From assembly GCF_025961315.1 (NCBI RefSeq), contig NZ_JAOQNK010000001.1, forward strand, positions 4,464,001-4,528,000: DNA of 64,000 nt. The letters run 5' to 3'. The position numbers and the translations under genes were made by a program. Position 1 is the first letter of the stretch; the number at the start of each line of letters is the position of its first letter. The DNA comes from Sphingobacterium kitahiroshimense (GTDB lineage: Bacteria > Bacteroidota > Bacteroidia > Sphingobacteriales > Sphingobacteriaceae). The notes beneath the pieces were generated by a model. The model saw nothing but the letters and a program-made list of their open reading frames with translations. It was not told the DNA's origin and ran no database searches. Below, one piece after another: positions 7,599 to 16,886 of the stretch.

Positions 7599-9854
7599 AT
7601 GAAGAGAGAATCAAAAAAAAACCAACTGCAACCAGAAGATATTAAGCGGTACACACGTAATTTCTGGAAATTTATTATTGGAATAATAGCTTTTGGGTTT
7701 CTATTTATATTTAGTGTTCGCCTGGGGTTATTTGGAAAGTTACCGTCTTTTAGTGATTTAGAAAATCCTAAGAGTAATTTAGCTTCGGAAGTTATAACGG
7801 AAGATAATAAGGTTTTAGGTACTTATTATATTCAAAATAGGTCAAATGTGAAGTATAGTGAGTTGTCACCTTACTTGATACATGCCTTGATCTCAACAGA
7901 GGATAAGCGTTTTTACGATCACTCCGGTATTGATTATACACGTACTTTTACGGTCATTTTCCACACTTTAACTGGAAATAAACAAGGAGGGAGTACGATT
8001 ACACAGCAATTAGCTCTTAATTTATTTTCAGACGGTCGTGCTAAAAGTGCTCCTAAGCGTATCATTCAAAAGTTTCAGGAATGGATAACTGCTGTTCGTT
8101 TAGAGCGTAATTATACCAAAGAAGAGATTATCACCATGTATTTCAATACAGTGGACTTTGGAGCATATAATACCTATGGTATTAAATCAGCCGCACGTAC
8201 TTATTTCAATACAACTCCTGATAAACTTACTGCAGACCAAGCTGCTTTATTAGTGGGTATGCTGAAAGGTCCGGGCGTTTATTCTCCTGTCAGGTATCCG
8301 CAAAACGCATTAGCGCGTAGAAATACAGTCTTGGACAATATGAATAAAGCAAATTTCATTTCTACAGAGGAAGAGGCTAGTGCACAAGCTAAACCATTGG
8401 GATTACAATTGAAAATCGCCAATTATGGGGAAGGTTTAGCACCTTATTTTCGTGCGGTATTAAAAGAAGAAATCAAGAAAGAATTTTCAAAATTATCGAT
8501 TACCAAATCGGATGGTACACCTTATGATCTGGATCGTGATGGGTTGAAAATTTATACAACAATTAATATGTCCATGCAGCAATATGCTGAAGATGCCCAG
8601 AAAGAATGGATGAAATCTTTACAGGGTAAGTTTGCTGTACAATGGAAAAATAAGGATCCTTTTAAAGGAGATAAAGCCAAGTTACTGACGACAGGTATGC
8701 GACGTTCTGAACGCTACCGTGTTTTGAAGGAAAATGGACTTTCTGAAGATGAAATCAAGAAAGCATTTCAGGTAAAAGTTCCGATGTCTATTTTCACTTG
8801 GAAGGGTTCTGTGGATACTGTTATGGCTCCGATTGATTCTATCAAATACAATAAATTGATGTTACGTAATGCAATGATGTCGATGGAACCAAAAACTGGA
8901 CATATCAAGGCTTGGGTCGGTGGAATAAATTTTGAGCATTTCAAGTATGATCAAGTAAAAATGGGGACGAGACAGGTCGGTTCAACTGCCAAGCCATTTA
9001 CTTATGCTGTCGCAGTTGATAATGGCTACTCTCCATGTTACAGTATTCCAAATTATCAACAGACTTATGGAAATTGGACACCAAGGGGTACAGCTGAAGG
9101 TGGGAATCCGATTACTTTAGCTAATGCATTGGCCTTGTCTCAGAATTATGCGACTGCATATTTGGTGAATCAAGTTACACCGGAGGCAGTTGCTGCATTG
9201 ACGAAACGTATGGGTATTACCAGTGATGTCCCGAACTATCCATCCATTTCACTTGGAGCATATGAAGCTTCTGTATTTGATATGGTTGGTGCTTATTCGG
9301 CATTTGTAAATCATGGTACCTGGATTGAACCTAATGCGATCTTGAGGATCGAAGATAAGAATGGAACTCCTATTTATGAAAAGGCACCTAAAGTTGTTAA
9401 GGCTTTGAACAGTGAGTCTGCTTATATTATTGTAGACATGTTAAAATCGGTTGTCTCGAAAGGTACAGGAAGACGAATTCAATGGAAATATCATCTGACG
9501 AATCCAATCGGAGGAAAGACGGGTACAACCAATGATAATGCTGATGCTTGGTTTATCGGGATCACTCCTGAACTGGTGTCGGGTGTCTGGACAGGAGCTG
9601 AAGATCGTAGTATTAGTTTTGCGAATATGCAAGACGGGCAGGGAGCTGCAGCAGCAATGCCTGTATTTGCACTTTATATGCAGAAGGTGTATGCAGATAA
9701 AAACCTCAATTATACGAAGGGCGATTTTGAACTTCCTGAAGGTGGGCTAACGCGAGTAGTCGACTGTTCTAAGTACTGGGGAGGGGGCGGAAGCTCCGGA
9801 GCAGACAGCACGGGTTCGGAATCAAACTTAAATGATGATCGATTAGGTTTTTAA
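7599..9854 (+). CDS. bifunctional class A penicillin-binding protein (PBP1A type)
   Basis: Polymerises and cross-links peptidoglycan at the outer face of the inner membrane. It has 751 residues: a short cytoplasmic tail, a membrane anchor (about 22-45), a GT51 glycosyltransferase domain (about 65-240) and a penicillin-binding transpeptidase domain (about 400-700). The glycosyltransferase motifs are EDKRFYDH (E101) and GGSTITQQLALNL. The transpeptidase motifs are STAK (nucleophile S462, K465), a probable SQN (in ALSQNYA) and KTGT (K640). The C-terminus is a short Gly/Ser-rich tail. It is monocistronic, with a terminator straight after it. Confidence 0.95.
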   Translation: MKRESKKNQLQPEDIKRYTRNFWKFIIGIIAFGFLFIFSVRLGLFGKLPSFSDLENPKSNLASEVITEDNKVLGTYYIQNRSNVKYSELSPYLIHALISTEDKRFYDHSGIDYTRTFTVIFHTLTGNKQGGSTITQQLALNLFSDGRAKSAPKRIIQKFQEWITAVRLERNYTKEEIITMYFNTVDFGAYNTYGIKSAARTYFNTTPDKLTADQAALLVGMLKGPGVYSPVRYPQNALARRNTVLDNMNKANFISTEEEASAQAKPLGLQLKIANYGEGLAPYFRAVLKEEIKKEFSKLSITKSDGTPYDLDRDGLKIYTTINMSMQQYAEDAQKEWMKSLQGKFAVQWKNKDPFKGDKAKLLTTGMRRSERYRVLKENGLSEDEIKKAFQVKVPMSIFTWKGSVDTVMAPIDSIKYNKLMLRNAMMSMEPKTGHIKAWVGGINFEHFKYDQVKMGTRQVGSTAKPFTYAVAVDNGYSPCYSIPNYQQTYGNWTPRGTAEGGNPITLANALALSQNYATAYLVNQVTPEAVAALTKRMGITSDVPNYPSISLGAYEASVFDMVGAYSAFVNHGTWIEPNAILRIEDKNGTPIYEKAPKVVKALNSESAYIIVDMLKSVVSKGTGRRIQWKYHLTNPIGGKTGTTNDNADAWFIGITPELVSGVWTGAEDRSISFANMQDGQGAAAAMPVFALYMQKVYADKNLNYTKGDFELPEGGLTRVVDCSKYWGGGGSSGADSTGSESNLNDDRLGF

Positions 9855-9875
9855 ATTTTATTAAATAAAGATATA

Positions 9876-9920
9876 AAGCCAGATAATTGAGTTTTTCGAA
9901 ATTTGTTATCTGGCTTATTT
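9876..9920 (+). terminator. terminator between PBP1A and uvrC
   Basis: An 11 bp perfect stem (AAGCCAGATAA at 9876-9886 against its complement at 9906-9916) with a 19-base loop, followed by ATTT. It ends only about 8 bases before the uvrC start codon, so the uvrC mRNA either begins inside it or reads through it. Confidence 0.7.
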
Positions 9921-9927
9921 GTTATAT

Positions 9928-11730
9928 ATGAGCGTGTTTGATTATAAAGAGGAGCTTAAAAGAATTCCACATAAGCCTGGGGTTTATCAGTATTTTGATA
10001 AACAGGATGTCCTGATTTATATCGGTAAAGCTAAAGATCTCAGGAATCGGGTTGGTTCTTATTTTGTGAATGAAACGCAACATAACGGTAAGACGCGTGT
10101 ATTAGTTCGTCAGATCAACCGTATTTCTTTTACAATTGTAGATACGGAGATTGATGCATGGTTGCTGGAAAATTCATTGATTAAGAAACATAAGCCCAAG
10201 TATAATGTATTATTAAAAGATGATAAAACTTATCCTTGGATTGTCATTAAAAATGAACGCTTTCCCCGAGTTTTTTGGACACGTAAATATATTAAAGATG
10301 GCTCTCGGTATTATGGTCCTTATGCCTCTGTAGGGATGATGCACATTGTATTGGACGTAATCCGGGATCTTTTTCCGCTAAGGACCTGTAATTTGACACT
10401 GACTCAGGAGAATATTGCTAGGGGTAAATTCAAAATTTGCCTTGAATATCAGATTGGCAACTGTAAAGGTCCATGTGAAGGTTATCAATCTGAAGAAGAT
10501 TATGATCAGAATCTGAGTGATATTAAAGATATTTTAAATGGTAAAATTTCTGTTGTCACGAATAGGATTAAAGAGCAGATGTCTGCTGCAGTATCGGAAA
10601 TGAATTTCGAAAAGGCGCATTCCTTTAAGATGAAATTAGATAAACTGGATCTGTATCAGAGTAAGTCTACGGTTGTTAATTCATCTATCACGAATGTTGA
10701 TGTTTTCAGTATTGCATCGGATGAAAGTTATGCTTTTGTTAATTATTTAAAAGTGATGAACGGGGTAATCATTCAAACACAGACTGTTGAAATGAAGCGG
10801 CGACTGGATGAGACTGAACAAGAACTTCTTGCTTTAGCGATTCCTGAGATCCGGGATCGGTTTAAAAGCTTATCACGAGAAATTATCGTTCCATTTGAAC
10901 TGGATATTCAGGAAAATGATCAGATCAAATTTACGGTTCCAAAACTAGGGGAAAAGAGAAAACTATTGGATCTATCGTTGAAGAATGTAGCGTTCTTTAA
11001 AAAAGAACGATTGCTACATTATGAGAAATTGAATCCAGATGTACGTGTAGATCGTATTTTAACGCAGATGAAGAAAGATTTGCGGTTAAATGTCTTGCCT
11101 CAGCATATTGAATGTTTTGATAACTCTAATATTCAAGGTAGTTATCCTGTATCTGCTATTGTAGTCTTTAAAGATGGTAAGCCATCAAAAAAGGATTACC
11201 GACACTTCAATGTTAAAACAGTAGTAGGTCCAAATGATTTTGCCACGATGGAGGAGGCTGTATATAGGCGATATAAGCGGGTTTTGGAAGAAGATGGTGA
11301 TTTGCCTCAGTTGATTATTATTGATGGCGGTAAGGGGCAGTTAGGGGCCGCTTTGAAAAGCTTGCGATTATTAGGGATAGAGAAACAGGTTACAGTAATT
11401 GGTATTGCTAAGCGGCTGGAGGAGCTGTATTATCCGGGTGATCAATATCCTCTCTATTTGGATAAAAAATCGGAAACTCTTAAAATCATTCAACACTTGC
11501 GGGATGAAGCCCATCGGTTCGGAATTACTTTTCACAGAAATCAACGTAGCCGAAAAACTTTTGTATCTGAACTCGAAGATATTCCTGGCATAGGTAAGAC
11601 TACGGTAGAGAAATTACTGACTACCTTTAAATCTGTTAAGAAGATTAAAGAGGCTCCAGAAGAAGAGTTGAGAAAAGTGTTGAACTTAAAACAGCTACAG
11701 GCACTTTTAGCACATTTTAAGCGAAATTAA
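9928..11730 (+). CDS. uvrC: excinuclease ABC subunit C
   Basis: Makes both incisions around bulky DNA lesions in nucleotide excision repair with UvrA and UvrB. It is 600 residues long, as usual. The order seen is a GIY-YIG nuclease domain (about 15-95, GVYQYF and LIYIGKAKDLRNRV), a Cys-containing linker (NCKGPCEGY), a UVR motif for UvrB (about 205-240), an RNase H-like second nuclease (ECFDNSNIQG and IIDGGKGQ) and a C-terminal helix-hairpin-helix (about 545-600, ELEDIPGIGKTTVEKLL). I take the ATG at 9928; a TTG three codons upstream (9919) overlaps the terminator tail and is less likely. Confidence 0.97.
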   Translation: MSVFDYKEELKRIPHKPGVYQYFDKQDVLIYIGKAKDLRNRVGSYFVNETQHNGKTRVLVRQINRISFTIVDTEIDAWLLENSLIKKHKPKYNVLLKDDKTYPWIVIKNERFPRVFWTRKYIKDGSRYYGPYASVGMMHIVLDVIRDLFPLRTCNLTLTQENIARGKFKICLEYQIGNCKGPCEGYQSEEDYDQNLSDIKDILNGKISVVTNRIKEQMSAAVSEMNFEKAHSFKMKLDKLDLYQSKSTVVNSSITNVDVFSIASDESYAFVNYLKVMNGVIIQTQTVEMKRRLDETEQELLALAIPEIRDRFKSLSREIIVPFELDIQENDQIKFTVPKLGEKRKLLDLSLKNVAFFKKERLLHYEKLNPDVRVDRILTQMKKDLRLNVLPQHIECFDNSNIQGSYPVSAIVVFKDGKPSKKDYRHFNVKTVVGPNDFATMEEAVYRRYKRVLEEDGDLPQLIIIDGGKGQLGAALKSLRLLGIEKQVTVIGIAKRLEELYYPGDQYPLYLDKKSETLKIIQHLRDEAHRFGITFHRNQRSRKTFVSELEDIPGIGKTTVEKLLTTFKSVKKIKEAPEEELRKVLNLKQLQALLAHFKRN

Positions 11731-11760
11731 GCGCGTTTGTCTTGCATTTTTTATTAAGAG

Positions 11761-11796
11761 AAAAGCCCCAATAAGTTGATCACTAATGGGGCTTTT
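11761..11796. terminator. bidirectional terminator between uvrC and era
   Basis: A 10 bp perfect stem (AAAAGCCCCA at 11761-11770, TGGGGCTTTT at 11787-11796) with a 16-base loop. It lies between two convergent genes, and each arm ends in T residues on its own strand, so it can serve both. Confidence 0.8.
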
Positions 11797-11837
11797 GTAT
11801 GCTGGTTAACATTTGTACTAAAAACTATTTTCTAGCA

Positions 11838-12716
11838 TTAGTCGTCATAACCAAATCTTTTTAAGTAATTTTTCTTACTTCTCCAATCTGGAATTACTTT
11901 TACGAAAACCTCAAGAAAGACTTTTTTGTCAATAAATGCCTCAATATCCTGGCGAGCGTACGTGCCGACTTTTTTAATCATTGATCCACCGGTACCGATG
12001 ATGATATTCTTTTGTGAATCACGCTCCACAATGATTTCTGCAGCGATACGAGTGATCTTCGGTTCTTCTTTATAAGATGTAACAACGACTTCAGTACTGT
12101 AAGGAATTTCCTTGTCATACAGTTTGAATATTTTTTCGCGAATCATTTCCGAAACAAAGAAACGCATTGATTTGTCTGTTAATTCATCTTTTTCATAGTA
12201 AGGAGCATGTACAGGAAGTTTTTCCTTGATATAGTCCATTACTCCAGTGATATTATGATTAAGAAGTGCTGATACCGCAAAAATAACTTCTGGGTTGATC
12301 GTTTCTTTCCAGAACTCTACTTTAGCCATCACTTCAGCTTCGTTAGACTTATCAATTTTATTGATAAGAACAGCTACTGGAGAACTTGTTTTTTTTAATT
12401 TCTCAATAACATCATTTTCATCATATTTTTCATTGATATCTGTAACAAGTAAAATAATGTCCGCATCGATCAGCGATCCTTGGACAAAATTCATCATTGA
12501 TTCTTGTAACGAATAGTTTGGTTTGATGATACCAGGTGTGTCTGAAAAGACAATTTGGTGCTCCTCATCATTGACTATTCCAATAATGCGGTGTCTTGTT
12601 GTTTGAGCTTTAGGAGTGATGATAGACATCTTTTCACCCACTAAAGCGTTCATTAGCGTAGACTTACCTGCATTAGGTTTACCGATGATGCTTACGAATC
12701 CTGCTTTATGCGACAT
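11838..12716 (-). CDS. era: GTPase Era
   Basis: Essential GTPase that binds the 3' end of 16S rRNA during small-subunit assembly. With the start at 12716 it has 292 residues, the family size; the longer frame up to 12770 adds 18 residues that lack Era similarity. The visible motifs are the P-loop GKPNAGKST (12-20), a G2/G3 region with DTPG, and NKID for guanine specificity. The C-terminal KH domain (about 200-285) contains the loop GTGGSMIKK. It is transcribed away from the tRNA array. Confidence 0.97.
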   Translation of the reverse strand: MSHKAGFVSIIGKPNAGKSTLMNALVGEKMSIITPKAQTTRHRIIGIVNDEEHQIVFSDTPGIIKPNYSLQESMMNFVQGSLIDADIILLVTDINEKYDENDVIEKLKKTSSPVAVLINKIDKSNEAEVMAKVEFWKETINPEVIFAVSALLNHNITGVMDYIKEKLPVHAPYYEKDELTDKSMRFFVSEMIREKIFKLYDKEIPYSTEVVVTSYKEEPKITRIAAEIIVERDSQKNIIIGTGGSMIKKVGTYARQDIEAFIDKKVFLEVFVKVIPDWRSKKNYLKRFGYDD

Positions 12717-12754
12717 TTTTTTTAATTTAATTAGGATTACAAAGAAACAAAATA

Positions 12755-12762
12755 TATCTTTG
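12755..12762 (+). promoter_or_regulatory. candidate -7 element for the tRNA array
   Basis: TATCTTTG fits the TAnnTTTG -7 consensus and would start transcription about 60 bases before the first tRNA. The -33 region at the expected distance is a poor match, so this is tentative. Confidence 0.4.
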
Positions 12763-12830
12763 TGCTCCAATTCGGAGGTAAAGATATCTTGCTTTTTAAC
12801 ACAAAAAGGACGATTGAACTAAAAATATAT

Positions 12831-12903
<73 letters not shown>

Positions 12904-12952
12904 CTAAAAGAGTCTGTTGAAAGACACAGACTCCAAGACATTAAAAATACAT

Positions 12953-13025
<73 letters not shown>

Positions 13026-13074
13026 CTAAAAGAGTCTGTTGAAAGACACAGACTCCAAGACATTAAAAATACAT

Positions 13075-13147
<73 letters not shown>

Positions 13148-13197
13148 CTAAAAAGAGTCTGTTGAAAGACACAGACTCCAAGACATTGAAAATACAT

Positions 13198-13270
<73 letters not shown>

Positions 13271-13319
13271 CTAAAAGAGTCTGTTGAAAGACACAGACTC
13301 CAAGACATTAAAAATACAT

Positions 13320-13392
<73 letters not shown>

Positions 13393-13398
13393 CTTGGT

Positions 13399-13431
13399 AA
13401 CCCTTTAGTCAAAAGCTAAAGGGTTTATTTT
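13399..13431 (+). terminator. intrinsic terminator of the tRNA array
   Basis: A 10 bp perfect stem (AACCCTTTAG at 13399-13408, complement at 13416-13425) with a 7-base loop, followed by ATTTTTG. It begins six bases after the last tRNA body. Confidence 0.9.
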
Positions 13432-13640
13432 TGTCTTTTATTTTTTCCACCTCCTTCCCAATACCTATGATTTAATCCTCTAATTGTTACAAAGATTCTT
13501 TTTTAATGAATGGGATTCATTTTTCTTTATTTGAATATTATTTTCAATCTAAAGAGTTTGATAATTAGTGTTTTACTGATTATCAACCAATTTATATGTA
13601 GTACTTATTATTTTTTTAATAAAGTTGTCTAGGCAATATA

Positions 13641-13691
13641 TGCAATCGATTGTTCGATTTTTGCTCTTTTTTTTTCAATAATATAGATTTA
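13641..13691 (+). promoter_or_regulatory. operator-like palindrome and promoter upstream of first SusC
   Basis: The gene-free stretch 13432-13767 holds a LacI-type palindrome (TGCAATCGATTG, 13641-13652) directly before a candidate promoter: TTG at 13661-13663, 20 bases, TAGATTTA at 13684-13691. The same 11-base core recurs upstream of the second SusC. A site beside the -33 element could serve repression or activation. The rest of the stretch is AT-rich and shows nothing else. Confidence 0.5.
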
Positions 13692-13767
13692 ATATTGTGT
13701 TTACAAATAGTAAACAACTGACTTAAATACAATACAAAATCATTATTTACAATTATTAAATTAACCT

Positions 13768-16700
13768 ATGAAAAGAAGAGCTACCATACTTTCTTGTGCT
13801 TTGTCTTTAGTTATGAGTGCAACTTTTGCACAAAAAATTAAAGTTAAGGGTAATGTTACAGATGACAAGGGAAATCAGTTGTCGGGTGTAACTATTACTG
13901 AGAAAGGTACAAGTAATGCTACGGCAACTAATGCTGCAGGAGGATTTGAATTAAATGCAGAAACAGGTAAAATACTTATTTTTAATATTGTGGGATACGA
14001 GCCCAAGGAGGTGGTTTATACCGGTGGAAATCTGAATATTTCATTAACATCTTCAAATACAGCATTAGATGAAGTTGTTATCGTAGCTTTTGGTACCCAA
14101 AAGAAAGCAAATTTAACAGGTTCTGTAGCAACAATTACCCCTAAGCAATTGGCAGATAGACCTGTAACTTCATTGCAGAATGCTTTACAAGGTATATCAC
14201 CAGGCGTGACAGTCTTGAGTAGACCAGGTGAGGTAGGAAAATCTTCTAGTACGGGCGCGTCAAGTAATTCTGGAGGAATAACTGTACGTGGTAGAACTAA
14301 TTTAGGTTCACCTTCGCCGATGTTTATTATTGATGGAATTCCAGCAACTAGTGCAGAATTTTCGGCATTGAGTCCAAATGATATCAATAGTATGTCCGTT
14401 CTAAAAGATGCTGCTTCTGCATCATTGTATGGTTCTCGAGCTGCTAATGGTGTTATTTTAGTAACGACTAAGCGTGGTGGCGGTGACCGAGCTGTCGTAG
14501 GTTTTAATGCAAACTACGGGTTTCAAAGTGCAACTTATTTACCAGAATATGCTGATGCTGTAGGTTATGCCGAACTGCATAATAAGGCGATGGTAAATGC
14601 GGGAAAAGCTCCTACATTTAAGCAAGATGTGATCGATAAATTTAAAAATCAAACCGATCCTGATTATTATCCTAATAATGATTGGTATAAAGAGGTCTTG
14701 AGAGGTTCCGCTCCTCAGCGTGATTTTGGATTGAATGTAAATGCTCCTGGAAAAATTACAAACTACTATCTTGGCTTAAACTATTTTGATCAAGAATCTT
14801 TAGTACCAGGACGAAAACAGGATCGTATTAATATGAAATTGAATACCAATACGACCGTTATCAAGGATTTGTTAACATTTAACACAAATGTTTCTTTTTT
14901 AAAGCAAGATTATGATCGTAATGGTAGTGCTATAAGCTGGGTTGAGATGGGTAGAGCGCTTCCTTTTACCTCAATACGTCAATCAGATGGTTCATGGGGG
15001 TCAATCTCAAATGGAGCTGCTAACGCGACAATTGCAAAAAACAATCAATTGCGCGCCATTACTGAAGGTGGAAGGGGTAATAATAGAGATAATTATTTAC
15101 AAATGGCTGCCAACGCATCTTTAACTCCGCTTAAAGGTTTATCAATTGATGGGGCTATATCTTTGAAATATACCAATACAAATTCTTTTGATTTTATAAA
15201 TCGTACAGATCCTGTTATAAATTTCATTACAAAACAACCCATGGCCTCTACTGTAAATGCAATCAATGAGCTAAAGGAATTTTGGGGTAAACGTCAGGAG
15301 TTAATGTTGCAAGGAACAATTAATTATGAGCGTCGATTTGGAGATCACTATGCGAAAGCGACTGTTGGTGCTTCTGAGGAGTCAAATGTATACAGGGAAG
15401 CATTTTTAGGTAGACAAAATTTTGTTAACAACGATGCTTCTACGATTATTAACGGTAGTTCGGGCGAAATTAGTAAAGATGATAAAGGTCTTGCTAACCG
15501 CACTACTCAAGATGAGTGGGCATTGCGTTCTTTTTTTGGCCGATTTAATTATTCGTACCAAGATAAGTATCTCTTTGAAGCAAACATGAGAATGGATTAC
15601 TCCTCTCGATTTGCTCCGGAAGTTCGTAGAGCAATTTTCCCATCTTTCTCTGCCGGTTGGAATATCAATAAGGAATCTTTTATGCAGGATGTGGAGTGGA
15701 TTGATTTATTAAAGTTAAGAGGATCTTATGGTACATTGGGCAATCAAGATGCAGTTGCGATAGGTAATTATTATAATCTTTTGGATCGTTATTCTGCTTA
15801 CAGCTTTGATGGATTAGCAGTTGATGGATTAGAGCAGCAATATGGAGCTAATAGACTTGCGCTCTGGGAAAAAGTTACGATGTCGAATATTGGATTGGAC
15901 GCTACTTTTTTAGGGGGTAAGTTTAATTTAGTAGCTGATTATTTTGTTAAAAAATCGGAGGATGTACTATTAAGACCCGCAACTTTGTCTACATCGGGCT
16001 TTGATAAAGATCACACACCATATTATAATCAAGGGACTACGCAAAATAAAGGAATTGAGATTGCATTGACTTACAATGGTAAAGTAGGTGATGAATTTAC
16101 ATATTCGGTATCGGGAAATATCTCGAAGATTAAAAATACCATACTTTCTTTAGGTGATGTAAATGAAATCACCGACGGTTACTACATCAATCGTGTAGGC
16201 GGATCTGTTGGTGACTATTATGGTTATAAATCTGATGGATTGTTTACCAATGCGGAAGAGCTAAAGAATGTCAATTATGAAGCAATGGGAGGTACACCAA
16301 AATTAGGAGATATCCGATATGTAGATATCAATGGTGATCATAAAATTGATGCAGAGGATCGTACAATCTTAGGTAATGATGTTCCTTGGTTCAATTATGG
16401 GTTTAATTTCAGAGCTGCCTATAAAAATTTTGATATTGATGTGTTGACTTATGGAGTTGGTGGAGTTAAAACTTATTTGGATAATGAGGCTTCCTTTCCT
16501 TTCTTCAATGGTGCTAACATTAAGAAGAGCTGGTCAAACGGTTGGTCCGAAGAAAATAATGTATCGGATGCTCCATTTCCGAGAATCACATTGACAGGTG
16601 ATGCTCCTCATAATTATAAAACATCAGATTTTTGGTTGTTTAGTGGTAACTATTTCAGAATTCGTGCCATTACGGTCGGATACACATTTCCTAAAGAAAT

Positions 16701-16869
16701 GTTGAGTAATATCAAAATGTCTCAATTACGCTTCTTTGCTTCATCTAATAATCCATTTACTATTATGGCGGATAAGCGTCTTGGCGATTTTGATCCGGAA
16801 ACTGGTTCGGGAAGAGCAAGTTATCCGGGTGTGAAAACAATTTCTGTTGGTTTAACCGCTAAATTTTAA
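13768..16869 (+). CDS. SusC/RagA-family TonB-linked outer-membrane transporter
   Basis: TonB-dependent barrel that imports oligomers captured by its SusD partner. It has 1033 residues, the usual SusC length. A signal peptide (1-21, TFA-Q) is followed by a carboxypeptidase-regulatory-like domain (about 24-100), a TonB box region (LDEVVIVAFG, about 102-112), a plug with the SusC signature (LKDAASASLYGSRAANGVILVTTK) and a 22-strand-type barrel. It lacks an N-terminal STN domain, so it should not signal to an anti-sigma factor, and none is adjacent. The susD gene follows after 17 bases. The substrate is not evident because no hydrolase is encoded nearby. Confidence 0.95.
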   Translation: MKRRATILSCALSLVMSATFAQKIKVKGNVTDDKGNQLSGVTITEKGTSNATATNAAGGFELNAETGKILIFNIVGYEPKEVVYTGGNLNISLTSSNTALDEVVIVAFGTQKKANLTGSVATITPKQLADRPVTSLQNALQGISPGVTVLSRPGEVGKSSSTGASSNSGGITVRGRTNLGSPSPMFIIDGIPATSAEFSALSPNDINSMSVLKDAASASLYGSRAANGVILVTTKRGGGDRAVVGFNANYGFQSATYLPEYADAVGYAELHNKAMVNAGKAPTFKQDVIDKFKNQTDPDYYPNNDWYKEVLRGSAPQRDFGLNVNAPGKITNYYLGLNYFDQESLVPGRKQDRINMKLNTNTTVIKDLLTFNTNVSFLKQDYDRNGSAISWVEMGRALPFTSIRQSDGSWGSISNGAANATIAKNNQLRAITEGGRGNNRDNYLQMAANASLTPLKGLSIDGAISLKYTNTNSFDFINRTDPVINFITKQPMASTVNAINELKEFWGKRQELMLQGTINYERRFGDHYAKATVGASEESNVYREAFLGRQNFVNNDASTIINGSSGEISKDDKGLANRTTQDEWALRSFFGRFNYSYQDKYLFEANMRMDYSSRFAPEVRRAIFPSFSAGWNINKESFMQDVEWIDLLKLRGSYGTLGNQDAVAIGNYYNLLDRYSAYSFDGLAVDGLEQQYGANRLALWEKVTMSNIGLDATFLGGKFNLVADYFVKKSEDVLLRPATLSTSGFDKDHTPYYNQGTTQNKGIEIALTYNGKVGDEFTYSVSGNISKIKNTILSLGDVNEITDGYYINRVGGSVGDYYGYKSDGLFTNAEELKNVNYEAMGGTPKLGDIRYVDINGDHKIDAEDRTILGNDVPWFNYGFNFRAAYKNFDIDVLTYGVGGVKTYLDNEASFPFFNGANIKKSWSNGWSEENNVSDAPFPRITLTGDAPHNYKTSDFWLFSGNYFRIRAITVGYTFPKEMLSNIKMSQLRFFASSNNPFTIMADKRLGDFDPETGSGRASYPGVKTISVGLTAKF

Positions 16870-16886
16870 TTTTTAATAGAAAAGCA

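Noticed and set aside
9919..9927. TTG start for uvrC at 9919
   Set aside because: It adds only three residues and overlaps the terminator tail; the ATG at 9928 gives the normal start MSVFDYKEELK.
14016..14387. 123-residue frame antisense to the first SusC gene
   Set aside because: Shadow of the plug-domain coding region; no start signal or family match.
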